A stretch of DNA of 30,448 nt. It comes from a virus. The DNA lies in the IMG/VR virus record IMGVR_UViG_3300034375_008720, positions 1-30,448 of that record, one strand, 5' to 3'. Shown here piece after piece: positions 1-6,563 of the stretch. The translations under genes were made by a program, and so were the position numbers. The notes beneath the pieces were generated by a model that saw only the letters and a list, made by a program, of their open reading frames with translations, did no database searches and was not told the origin of the DNA. The stretch's first letter is position 1, and the number at the start of each line of letters is the position of its first letter.

Positions 1-199
1 TGCATATGCAACCGCACGGTTCACGGCTTGCAACCTGCGTTTTCGCGCGGTGTCATTTGCACAGTGCAACCTACGATATGCACGGTTGACCCTGCGCTTC
101 CAGCTGCGTAGCACTTTGCACATGCAGGCTGGCACCCCATTGACCTTGCATGGTAGCGGTGCGATGCAACGCAGCGGCAGTATGCTTGCATAGTGCATG
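1..199. promoter_or_regulatory. Non-coding segment rich in TGCAAC words (one side of the genome junction)
   Basis: No convincing gene lies here. The word TGCAAC occurs at 7-12, 29-34, 65-70 and 165-170, with further TTGCA words around 57, 114, 146 and 186. The same word forms the iterons of the candidate origin at 1957-2234. If the window is circular this segment joins 30307-30448, making about 340 non-coding bases between the candidate small terminase gene and the ribbon-helix-helix/large terminase genes. A control region for the late genes, or a packaging or partition site, is an inference. I could not assign a clear -35/-10 pair. Confidence 0.5.
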
Positions 200-595
200 C
201 TATCCCAGCGCCTCACGCAGATAGTCTGCAGGCATTGATCGCAGCAGGTCTACGATCTGATCGCGGTCCATGTCTGCAACATCAGTGAGCTGTGACGATG
301 CAGCTAGGCCACTCCGGTTAAGCAGGTCTGACCAGATGCTAGCCCTGGTGCGCACTGGTGTGGTGGGGTCGTCTGCAATCTCGATCAGTGCAGCCAGAGC
401 GCGAGTGCCCAGCGTAGCTAGGCGAGTGCTCGTCAGGTGGTCTACCTTCTGCCGCACATGCTCAAAGTCCCGACCCCAGCTGGGCTGAGCCATCCAGCGC
501 CGCACTCTGCCTGGTTCGATCTCTAGCCGCTCTGCTGTCTCTGTGACACCAAAACCACACGCGATCAGCTCCAGCGCCTCTTGCCTGCAGCTCAT
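200..595 (-). CDS. Candidate phage small terminase subunit (HTH protein, 131 aa)
   Basis: Small terminase subunits bind the packaging site on phage DNA and hand it to the large subunit. The N-terminus (about residues 5-45) reads as a helix-turn-helix, with the stretch VTETAERLEIEPGRVRRW. A long helical segment follows, rich in Ala, Leu and Arg (about 46-95), then a short acidic C-terminal helix. HTH plus helical oligomerisation is the usual build of small terminases at this size. The ATG start overlaps the preceding stop as ATGA and has an AAGGGAGG ribosome binding site. It is the last gene of the leftward early block. If the genome is circular, the next genes downstream are the ribbon-helix-helix protein and large terminase, which supports the call. 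It could instead be a DNA-binding regulator; nothing in the sequence alone separates these. Confidence 0.6.
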   Translation of the reverse strand: MSCRQEALELIACGFGVTETAERLEIEPGRVRRWMAQPSWGRDFEHVRQKVDHLTSTRLATLGTRALAALIEIADDPTTPVRTRASIWSDLLNRSGLAASSQLTDVADMDRDQIVDLLRSMPADYLREALG

Positions 596-1038
596 GCCGC
601 CTCCCTTGCTAGCACCCTGGCAGCATGCCTATGCAGTCTCACTGTGACCCAGCCCTGCTGTGCAGCTGGCAGGCTCTGCACTGACAAGCACCACAGCCCT
701 GGCATGCCCTCTGCCTGACACACCAGCGCCAGATCCTGCAGATGCCTGACACTGTCCACTGCTCGAGCGTGCAGCCTGTGGCACTGCCCATACCTCTGCA
801 GGTACTTGATCTCGATCCATCGAGTGCCTGCAGGAAGTGGCGCATCATCGCGCAGAGTGCGCACGATCCGCGCATCAGGGAGAGGCACCAGCCTGTGTGT
901 GCTGTCCAGCGTCATCTGTGTGGGCTGGTCGGTCACAGGCCTGCCTGGGTCGTTGCCTGTGACCTCGAGCTGATACCACTGCGAGAGGTAGCGCAACGCC
1001 TGCACTTCTGCCCTGCTGCCACAGCCTCGCCTGCTCAC
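592..1038 (-). CDS. Possible PD-(D/E)XK-type nuclease (148 aa)
   Basis: I do not recognise the family with certainty. Residues 74-79 read WIEIKY, an E-x-K strand like the core of the PD-(D/E)XK nuclease fold. It is preceded by an N-terminal helix containing a Glu (about residues 9-20, SRAEVQALRYLSQWY) and by Asp residues at 64-65 that could complete the metal site. The GTG start overlaps the upstream stop as GTGA, and the end overlaps the next gene as ATGA, so it is translated as part of the chain leading to the candidate small terminase. A recombination or packaging-linked endonuclease would fit the position. The function is inference; the E-x-K motif alone is weak evidence. Confidence 0.4.
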   Translation of the reverse strand: MSRRGCGSRAEVQALRYLSQWYQLEVTGNDPGRPVTDQPTQMTLDSTHRLVPLPDARIVRTLRDDAPLPAGTRWIEIKYLQRYGQCHRLHARAVDSVRHLQDLALVCQAEGMPGLWCLSVQSLPAAQQGWVTVRLHRHAARVLAREAA

Positions 1039-1334
1039 AGCACACGCTCTACCCAGCGTCTGCCAGCGTCACCGCCCCACAGATCCCAGGCAATTGCTGC
1101 TGGGCTGTAGGGATCCTTGCGCCTCGCCTCGCGCTCTGCTGGGGTATCGTGCCGCGCGAAAAACGAGCGCATGCGCTGCAGGGTGGCATGCGGGATCATC
1201 GCCCCTCGCGCCAGATCGCGCGCTCGAGCTACCCCCACCAGTGTGCCGCCTGGCCGCTGGGTCTGCGCTGCTCTCTCTCGCCTGCGCTCGAGGGCACTAC
1301 GTGCTGTGTCTCGCACTGTCTTGGGTGGTCGCAT
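1035..1334 (-). CDS. Small basic phage protein with C-terminal WGGDAG motif (99 aa)
   Basis: The N-terminal half is very basic (many Arg, residues 1-45), consistent with nucleic-acid binding. The C-terminal half carries MIPHATLQRMRSFFARH, then a segment ending IAWDLWGGDAGRRWVERV. I know this WGGDAG(R)xW ending from hypothetical phage proteins and from the ends of larger phage proteins, but not with an assigned function. The ATG start has GGAGAG four bases upstream and overlaps the zinc-protein gene before it by 38 bases. It ends in a GTGA overlap with the next gene. The gene is clearly coding; its role is unknown. Confidence 0.6.
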   Translation of the reverse strand: MRPPKTVRDTARSALERRRERAAQTQRPGGTLVGVARARDLARGAMIPHATLQRMRSFFARHDTPAEREARRKDPYSPAAIAWDLWGGDAGRRWVERVL

Positions 1335-1479
1335 CAGCTCTCCACAGGTAGCCCAGGTGCTCGTCAGGATGGGTCAGGCACTGCCAGTAGCCAGGCCCAG
1401 GCAGCCCCTCTGCTGGCATCCTGATCCTAGCAGGCCTGCCGCAGCTGCTGCATGTGGCCTGCCCCTGCATGGTGATCAT
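1297..1479 (-). CDS. Small putative zinc-binding protein (60 aa)
   Basis: The protein reads through a CSSC pair near its N-terminus (about residues 10-13) and a second C-x-x-H pair (QCLTHPDEH, about residues 33-41). This CxxC...CxxH spacing suggests one small zinc knuckle or ribbon. I chose the ATG at 1479 because it lies just 10 bases after the ssb stop with a weak AGAG ahead. An ATG three codons later is the alternative. The longer open frame extending into ssb is unlikely to be translated. Downstream the gene overlaps the WGGDAG protein gene by 38 bases. Its position after ssb suggests a DNA-metabolism accessory role, but no function can be assigned. Confidence 0.5.
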   Translation of the reverse strand: MITMQGQATCSSCGRPARIRMPAEGLPGPGYWQCLTHPDEHLGYLWRADATTQDSARHST

Positions 1480-1489
1480 CTCTGGGCTG

Positions 1490-1912
1490 TCAGAATGGAA
1501 TATCGGCACCAGCAGCCCCTGCCTGCCAGCCACCAGATGCCCCGGTGCTGCCCTGCCCTCGAGCTGGTGGCGCATCCTCACCTGGCTGCCTCTGACGCTG
1601 GCCTACCACTCGCGCACGCTGGCACTTGATCTGCCACCCGCTGCGCTGCTGCCCCTCGCGATCAGTCCACTGCTGTGCCTGCAGCTCACCCTCTACGTAG
1701 ACCCAGCAGCCCTTGGTGGCATCGCGCGCCACCCACTCTGCCTGCAGCCCAAACAGGACACAGGGAAACCATGCAGGAACGTCTGTCCAGCTACCGCCCA
1801 CCTTCTGCCGCTGACTCTCGCAGATCGAGAATCGCAGCATTTTGGTATCACTGCCGACTGTCACCACCTCTGGGGTCTGGCCTAGCCGCCCCAGCACACT
1901 GATCAGTGCCAT
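1490..1912 (-). CDS. ssb: Single-stranded DNA-binding protein (SSB, 140 aa)
   Basis: SSB coats single-stranded DNA during replication and recombination. The first 100 residues have the OB-fold pattern of bacterial SSBs: MALISVLGRLG at the start, a central LRFSICE strand, WFPCVLFG, and GCWVYVEGELQ. A Gly/Gln-rich linker then leads to the acidic tip DIPF, which in bacterial SSBs docks host replication proteins. I chose the ATG at 1912 rather than the longer frame to 2014. An AAAGGGAGG ribosome binding site lies just upstream of it, and MALIS is the natural SSB start. This leaves the 1913-2233 region non-coding. With the ERF protein encoded in the same block, it supplies a single-strand annealing recombination pair. 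Confidence 0.93.
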   Translation of the reverse strand: MALISVLGRLGQTPEVVTVGSDTKMLRFSICESQRQKVGGSWTDVPAWFPCVLFGLQAEWVARDATKGCWVYVEGELQAQQWTDREGQQRSGWQIKCQRARVVGQRQRQPGEDAPPARGQGSTGASGGWQAGAAGADIPF

Positions 1913-2233
1913 CGCACCCTCCCTTTGCATCAGTCTATCACGCTGGACTGCCCAGCGTGCAACCCGTGCAACCCTCTGCAACCCTGCCAAGGTTGCACAA
2001 TAGTGCCGCCCCATCCTAGCAGATCAGCGAGTGCAACCGTGCAACCCGGATCTGATACATATTCTCTGAAAAAAACCCAGGATGGCAAAAACACCCACCA
2101 GTTTCTGCCATTTTGGTTTTTTCCATGAGAATACCTTTAAACAGGGTTGCACTGGTTGCACTGGTTGCAGAGTAGTTACAACCCCCACTATGGGCAGAAA
2201 ACTGCAACATTCTGCAGGTTGCACAGGGTTGCA
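1913..2233. other. Candidate replication origin: inverted iteron clusters around an A/T-rich dyad
   Basis: No gene is supported here. On the left, GTGCAACC(C) occurs at 1957-1965, 1966-1974, 2031-2038 and 2039-2047, with a related TGCAACCC at 1977-1984 and one reversed copy at 1991-1998. On the right the opposite strand word, GGGTTGCAC or near variants, occurs at 2144-2152, 2153-2161, 2162-2170, 2216-2224 and 2226-2234. Between them lies a dyad: ATTCTC 2061-2066 with GAGAAT 2127-2132, the A-tract/CC 2069-2077 with GGTTTTTT 2115-2122, and ATGGCA 2082-2087 with TGCCAT 2106-2111. All three pairs centre at or near 2096.5. The segment follows the helicase gene and precedes ssb. Iterons beside an A/T-rich core are typical of initiator-bound origins; the assignment is inference. 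Confidence 0.6.
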
Positions 2234-4195
2234 CTACTCGTCTGCTGTGTGGTCAAGGGGCTGCAGGCAGCGGATCATGGTGACCACTTGACCAGCCAGC
2301 TGCAGTTTGCGGTTGACTTCCACAAGCCCAGCAGACTGCCAACGGGCCAGGGCTGCCTGCGCGTCATGCCCCTGTGCCTTCAGCCAGTCACGCGCATAGG
2401 TCGACACCACACACAGCCTGCCCTGGCTGTCAATCTTGGCCAGCCACTCGCGAGGGCTGCGCAGGTACTGATCAGAGTCAGCCAGGCCCCAGATCTGGGC
2501 AGGCCTCGAGAGCAGGTGAGACTGCAGATCATCCCAGGCCAGCAGTCCGCGATCGGCATCAGCTGCGCCTGCCAGCGCATGATCTCGCGCCACCTCGATG
2601 GGGCTGGGTAGCCCCTCTGGCAAGTGCAGGCCACAGGCTGTGCAAATCTCTTGCGCTAGCTGCAGGATGGCCAGCAGCTCTGCCAGCCTGCCAGCGACTG
2701 CCCCTCCCTGGTCTACCATCTGCGCCCTGTGCATCGCTAGCAGGCTGCTGTAGCGCGATCGCCAGTGGGTGCCCATCATCTGCACCCGGTCGACCACCAT
2801 AGGCCCCAGGTGCCCATAGTGCTGCAGCACAGTCTCTGTGAGCTGCCAGGCCTGCTGCCCGCTGGCCAGTGGGCTGCCCTCGAGCGCCAGCACTCGCGCT
2901 CTGGCTCCCTCGTCCTCGCTATAGCTGGTGATGCGTGCCTCACCCGTCGACAGCAGGATCGACTGCCAGCGCAGCACCTGCCTAGTGTCGACGGATCGCG
3001 CGCCCCTGCCTGGTTTTGCTCTGCCCTTGCTCTGACCGTAGGCATGGCTATACAGCACCTGTGCGATCTGGTGCTTCCGCTTGCTCTGCTTTGTATCGTC
3101 CAGCAGCAGGGGCAGGTGGCGCAGAATGCTGGCCTGCGCCTCGATGTAGTTGGTGGTGCTATCCCAGGAACGCAGCAGCCCCTGCTGGGTAGGCAGGCCC
3201 CACACGCTAGCTGCCAGGCGCAGGATCGTAGTCTTGCCCTGCGAGGTGGCCCCGCTGAAGTCGACGATCCAGCCCTGTGTGCAGCCCAGCCAGGCCAGCA
3301 GAGGCGAGGCCACAGACGCATACACAGCCAGCCAGGCATAGGGCTGGTCTTGCACCTGCTCAAGTGCCCTCTGCCACTCGTGATAGCTGCCCTGCTCTCG
3401 CAGTGCGTGTGCCAGATCCTCACAGCCCTGCAGGTGCACACGCTGGCCCATATCGCCGATCCACTGCTCGCCACAGAGGAAGCCGCCAGACACCCAGCCC
3501 AGCCTGCTGCACGTCTGCCTGACTGGCAGGTCAGTGCTGCGATACAGGCACTCTGACAGATAGCGAGCCACAGCCCTGCCGTTATCCGCGTGCACTGCTG
3601 CGCCAGCCCCAGCCAGCGTCTGTGTCAGCTGTGGAGCACTGCCCAGCTCTGCCAGCGGCACTGTTGCGCTACCCCTAGGCCACTTGACCACTGCGCTGCG
3701 CTCGTCTGTCTCCACATCGCGCACTGTCTCACTGCATGCGAGCCAGTGACTGCACACCAGCTCTGGGTGCTCGCCTCTGTCCCGGTAGACCCCAGCAGTG
3801 CTGACAGCGTAGCCATCTGGCACCACCCAGCCTGCAGGCAGTCTGTGAGCCTGGTGCGCTGGTGCCTCTGACTGGTGGCCAGCCTTGACCACTGCCCGCA
3901 CTGCTGACTCCAGATCGCGCACTGTGCGCTGGCTGACCTCTGTCTCCCGGATCTCTGCCAGGCCTGCTGCCCAGCCTGCAGGCTGATGCACTGCCAGGCC
4001 TGCCAGCGTCTCGAGCTGGCCAGCGTCTCGCAGTACCCCTGCCAGCACTCTGCCCCTGTCTCGCTTGCTGCTTGCTGTGGCCAGCCCATCCAGCAGGGAC
4101 TGCAGCAGCTCTGTGCCTGCCTCGATCCGCGCAGCTGGGCTGCTGCTGTCAATGCCCAGCAGCTGATCCAACTGCTGATCTGGTATCCGTTGCAT
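2234..4195 (-). CDS. DUF927-type replicative helicase/ATPase (653 aa)
   Basis: The central region matches DUF927 helicase-like ATPases found in phage and plasmid replication modules. A Walker A loop, GATSQGKTT, lies at residues 315-323. A Walker B strand, LPLLLDD, lies at 361-367. Downstream, about 410-440, is an LLSTGEARI strand and an Arg-rich segment typical of the family (STGE...EGARARV). The N-terminal 290 residues look like a helical region followed by a mixed domain; the C-terminal 200 residues are helical with a winged-helix-like end. The ATG start has an AAAGGGGAGAGG ribosome binding site and follows the primase gene by 19 bases. Primase plus helicase in this order indicates a self-encoded initiation/unwinding pair. 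The candidate origin lies immediately downstream. Confidence 0.85.
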   Translation of the reverse strand: MQRIPDQQLDQLLGIDSSSPAARIEAGTELLQSLLDGLATASSKRDRGRVLAGVLRDAGQLETLAGLAVHQPAGWAAGLAEIRETEVSQRTVRDLESAVRAVVKAGHQSEAPAHQAHRLPAGWVVPDGYAVSTAGVYRDRGEHPELVCSHWLACSETVRDVETDERSAVVKWPRGSATVPLAELGSAPQLTQTLAGAGAAVHADNGRAVARYLSECLYRSTDLPVRQTCSRLGWVSGGFLCGEQWIGDMGQRVHLQGCEDLAHALREQGSYHEWQRALEQVQDQPYAWLAVYASVASPLLAWLGCTQGWIVDFSGATSQGKTTILRLAASVWGLPTQQGLLRSWDSTTNYIEAQASILRHLPLLLDDTKQSKRKHQIAQVLYSHAYGQSKGRAKPGRGARSVDTRQVLRWQSILLSTGEARITSYSEDEGARARVLALEGSPLASGQQAWQLTETVLQHYGHLGPMVVDRVQMMGTHWRSRYSSLLAMHRAQMVDQGGAVAGRLAELLAILQLAQEICTACGLHLPEGLPSPIEVARDHALAGAADADRGLLAWDDLQSHLLSRPAQIWGLADSDQYLRSPREWLAKIDSQGRLCVVSTYARDWLKAQGHDAQAALARWQSAGLVEVNRKLQLAGQVVTMIRCLQPLDHTADE

Positions 4196-4214
4196 GACTT
4201 CACCTCTCCCCTTT

Positions 4215-5054
4215 TTATTCGTTCAGCGCCCATAGTGGGCCATACCAGCCACAGCTGTCTGCATGGTTGCATCGCGCTGTGGTGCGCGTCTGGCAGTCGA
4301 TCACATACCAGACGCTGTGCCGATCGCAGCCAGGGCACTGCAGCCCTGTGGCCACCCTAGCTGTGCCTCGCTGGTGCACTCGAGCACCCCAGGCCAGTGC
4401 CAGCCTGTGCCGCACCTCCGGATCCTCTGCCATCGCCTGCCTGCGCGCTCTGTCTCTGCCCCTCGCGCTGTCCTGCCAGACAGGCCTGCGCCTCTGCTGC
4501 CTCTGCCTCTGCTGCTGTGCCAGCCTCTGCCGCACCCTGGCTGCCAGCTCTGACAGATCAAGGCGCTGCCCCTCGAGCTGCACGCTGGTGGCTGTGGTCG
4601 GATCTGGGCTGCCTGGTAGCAGGTAGATCCTGCTGGGGTCACTGCAGCTGGGATCTGCCCGGTCCCCATCCTGGGCCACACAGGCGCGGTAGACCGCAGA
4701 CCAGACAGCAGCCGCGATGGGCACCAGTAGGGGCAGCACCACTCTGCACCGTGGCTCTGCCTCGCTGTGGCTGTAGGTCGTATGCGCCACTCCCTGCCAG
4801 CCCTGCCAGCGATCTGCAGCCTCCGCCAGCGGCATCTGCTGATCGTAGTCCAGCACCAGGGCTGACACCACCTCGACGGATGCCAGGGATCGGCGCAGCG
4901 TGCCTGCTGGGTAGCCCGCTGGTGACCAGCAGGGGATCTGATGCTTGCTCGAGGCCTGCGCTGTCTGCTGCAGCCTGTGCGCCAGCCTCTGCCACTGCAG
5001 ATCGCGCAGCACTGGCCTAGGATCTCGCAGATGGGCAAAAAAGGCGCAGCGCAT
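4215..5054 (-). CDS. Archaeo-eukaryotic-type primase (AEP) with C-terminal zinc ribbon (279 aa)
   Basis: AEP-family primases make the primers for replication, and in phages and plasmids are often paired with a helicase. The metal-binding D-x-D is LDYD at residues 68-71. It is followed by TTYSHS (92-97), RCRVVLPL (102-109) and DPSRIYLLPG (139-148). These match the three-motif pattern of AEP/prim-pol proteins (DxD, sxH-like, and the late D/R-PG motif). A basic Gln/Arg-rich linker (about 180-210) leads to a C-terminal zinc-ribbon-like segment with Cys 240, 243, 262 and 268. The helicase gene follows after 19 bases. A replication-initiator (Rep) role at the downstream iterons is possible. The primase call rests on motifs I can see, not on an alignment. 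Confidence 0.78.
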   Translation of the reverse strand: MRCAFFAHLRDPRPVLRDLQWQRLAHRLQQTAQASSKHQIPCWSPAGYPAGTLRRSLASVEVVSALVLDYDQQMPLAEAADRWQGWQGVAHTTYSHSEAEPRCRVVLPLLVPIAAAVWSAVYRACVAQDGDRADPSCSDPSRIYLLPGSPDPTTATSVQLEGQRLDLSELAARVRQRLAQQQRQRQQRRRPVWQDSARGRDRARRQAMAEDPEVRHRLALAWGARVHQRGTARVATGLQCPGCDRHSVWYVIDCQTRTTARCNHADSCGWYGPLWALNE

Positions 5055-5056
5055 GG

Positions 5057-5263
5057 CTAGGGCGCAGCCTCCAGCTGCTGCTGCAGCCAGGCCAGCACCA
5101 GCGTGCCTGTGATCTCCACCTCATCGAGCAGTGCGCCTGTGGCCATCCCAGCGAAAGCCTGATCCTGCGCGGCACGCTGTGCGCGCTCGATCACCTGCCC
5201 TACCTCGATGGCATCGAGGCTGTGTAGCCAGTCGCGGATCTGGCCTAGCTCTCTCAGTGTCAT
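5057..5263 (-). CDS. Small protein of unknown function (68 aa)
   Basis: A short acidic, helical protein (MTLRELGQIRDWLHS start, with a Leu-rich C-terminal helix). I recognise no family. The ATG has an AAGGGAG ribosome binding site. The leader, ribosome binding site and first codons are identical over 20 bases to those of the Mom-like gene upstream, whose stop overlaps this start by four bases. It ends two bases before the primase gene. The first codons (M-T-L) may therefore have been copied to, or from, the Mom-like gene. Confidence 0.6.
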   Translation of the reverse strand: MTLRELGQIRDWLHSLDAIEVGQVIERAQRAAQDQAFAGMATGALLDEVEITGTLVLAWLQQQLEAAP

Positions 5264-5275
5264 GCTGTCTCCCTT
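5256..5275. repeat. 20-base direct repeat, copy 1, downstream of the Mom-like gene
   Basis: The 20 bases here are identical to 5849-5868. On the minus strand they comprise the AAGGGAG ribosome binding site, its spacer, an ATG and the next two codons. Flanking bases differ (5255 is C and 5848 is T; 5276 is T and 5869 is G). The two copies bracket the Mom-like gene exactly. Confidence 0.95.
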
Positions 5276-5856
5276 TTAAATGCTTGAAAGTCACAGCCAC
5301 CAGTGCCGCCCACTAACCGCCCTCGCCTAAATTTTGGCTCCCTCCACTCTGCCCACGGGTATCTTTTGAGCAATCCCTGCTCTTTAATGCACAAAACCTG
5401 CATTCTGCGCGCATCAGGGGCTAAAGGGTAAACCCAGCGATCTTTCACTGCCTGCAGCGTTATCCCATCCCAAGTGCCTCCCTGTGACGGAGGGGGCCTT
5501 AGTCGGTGCCACGTTGGGGCCCACAGCCAGCCGCATGCACGATACAGTGCGCCAGTATGCTTTGCACTTGGGTCGCTATAGCTGATGACTGTTGTAACTC
5601 CCAACGATCTGACCCATGGCAAGGCTGCCTTCCATTGTTTGGAACCACCGTTTTTTCGACCGACCAGACACCAGCGCGACAGTTCCAACCAGTCGCAAGG
5701 CATGTGCCGAGAAGTAGGCGAGGCTAAAACCAAACACCCAAATTCATCGCGCCATGCGATTCCGCGATCTGTGGATCCAAGGTAATGATCGCGATCCAGC
5801 GTAGACGCCACAGCCTGCACAGTGCATGGGCCTGGCCCAAACAGAGATAGTGTCAT
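5260..5856 (-). CDS. Mom-like DNA modification protein (GNAT-fold family, 198 aa)
   Basis: Phage Mu Mom adds a carbamoylmethyl group to adenines, protecting phage DNA from restriction. Residues 57-66 read LELSRWCLVG. Residues 88-110 hold TTVISYSDPSAKH followed by TGALYRACGW, then APTWHRLRPPP to 123. This matches what I know of the Mom-like phage family, whose SYADP/S-x(n)-HTG-Y-A-GW core corresponds to a GNAT acetyltransferase fold. I chose the ATG at 5856 because it has AAGGGAGACAGC directly upstream; a longer frame exists to 5907. The gene differs in composition from its neighbours: fewer CAG/CTG repeats, more A-rich codons, and no CTCGAG. It is bracketed by a 20-base direct repeat, which suggests recent acquisition. 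A non-modifying GNAT is the alternative. The modified base cannot be read from sequence. Confidence 0.78.
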   Translation of the reverse strand: MTLSLFGPGPCTVQAVASTLDRDHYLGSTDRGIAWRDEFGCLVLASPTSRHMPCDWLELSRWCLVGRKNGGSKQWKAALPWVRSLGVTTVISYSDPSAKHTGALYRACGWLWAPTWHRLRPPPSQGGTWDGITLQAVKDRWVYPLAPDARRMQVLCIKEQGLLKRYPWAEWREPKFRRGRLVGGTGGCDFQAFKRETA

Positions 5857-5868
5857 GCTGTCTCCCTT
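5849..5868. repeat. 20-base direct repeat, copy 2, at the start of the Mom-like gene
   Basis: Identical to 5256-5275. It carries the ribosome binding site and first codons of the Mom-like gene. Recombination between the copies would remove 593 bases. That would leave the 68-aa gene directly behind the 85-aa gene with an intact leader. Confidence 0.95.
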
Positions 5869-5869
5869 G

Positions 5870-6127
5870 TCAGCTGTCGTATGGCTCGACTGCACAGGAC
5901 TGCACACCCACTGCGCGCAGCTGCTCGAGCACGTCAGCGCACAGCTGCTCTCCCACCACCACCATCACCAGCGCGATCCGCCTGCCTCCCTCTGCATCAG
6001 ACAGAGTGGCCCAGCCCATCGGGCTGCTGGTGTGCAGGCACTCGAGAATCGCAGTAGATGCACCCTCGCTGACTGCATCCACCCAAGCCTGGATCATCTC
6101 TGCTGGCAGGTCACTGGCGCTGCTCAT
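5870..6127 (-). CDS. Small protein of unknown function (85 aa)
   Basis: An acidic protein of mixed character. The N-terminal helix contains AEMIQAWVDAVSEGAST, followed by a strand-rich middle (RRIALVMVVVGEQL). I recognise no family. The start at 6127 has GGAGAG just upstream and lies 17 bases inside the end of the winged-helix gene, so the two are probably translationally coupled. Its stop lies 13 bases before the Mom-like start, right beside the 20-base repeat. A hydrophobic VMVVV segment is too short to be a membrane span. Confidence 0.5.
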   Translation of the reverse strand: MSSASDLPAEMIQAWVDAVSEGASTAILECLHTSSPMGWATLSDAEGGRRIALVMVVVGEQLCADVLEQLRAVGVQSCAVEPYDS

Positions 6128-6563
6128 GCTCTCTCCACTGCTGCACCAGACCAGCCCCTGCCTCTGTGACGCGCAGGCAGTGCGTGCCTTTAGTGCAGAT
6201 CAAGTCTACCAGGCCCAGTTTTTTGAGCTTTGCAAGTGCGCGATCCTGACTCCGGATCGACGCTGGGCGCGGCAGTGGCCCATGCTCCAGCAGCATATCG
6301 AGGAAGGCCATAGACCACTGCAGGCGGTGGGTTGGCACTCTGTGCTGTAGTGCCCAGGCAGCGTTTCTGCCTCGCACAGTCAGATACCAGCTGATCCCCA
6401 GCGACTGCACCAGCCCATCGCGACCCAGCGACCACAAGCACCGCCTGACGTTTACGTCAGACCGGCCAGTGTCTCGCATCAGCTGGGCCACCGTCATGCC
6501 GCCAGCGCGCAGGCTATCGAGCACATCAGCAGGCCCACCCAGCGGATCGATACGGGGCAGCAC
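6111..6563 (-). CDS. Winged-helix DNA-binding protein (150 aa)
   Basis: The first 65 residues read as a winged helix: VLDSLRAGGMTVAQLMRDTGRSDVNVRRCLWSL is a helix-turn-helix (quoted as positions about 13-45), followed by GRDGLVQS as a wing. A second repeat-like unit follows (about 88-125): WSMAFLDMLLEHGPL, then ALAKLKKLGLVDL. The protein may therefore hold two tandem winged helices, like MarR/ArsR-type or plasmid Rep modules. I chose the GTG at 6563 because it overlaps the upstream stop (TAGTG) and has GAGGT ahead; longer frames have no good site. It is encoded between recombination and modification genes, so a transcription regulator or an origin-binding accessory protein is plausible. Confidence 0.6.
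   Translation of the reverse strand: MLPRIDPLGGPADVLDSLRAGGMTVAQLMRDTGRSDVNVRRCLWSLGRDGLVQSLGISWYLTVRGRNAAWALQHRVPTHRLQWSMAFLDMLLEHGPLPRPASIRSQDRALAKLKKLGLVDLICTKGTHCLRVTEAGAGLVQQWREHEQRQ

Noticed and set aside
2016-2126. A 36-codon frame on the minus strand with AAAGG upstream inside the origin-like region
   Set aside because: Its end runs through two iterons and its start lies on the dyad arm. No family is seen; the region is better explained by repeats.
1957-2234. Possible CRISPR array because of regularly spaced short repeats
   Set aside because: Repeats are 8-10 bases, some directly adjacent, in both orientations and without spacers of constant length.
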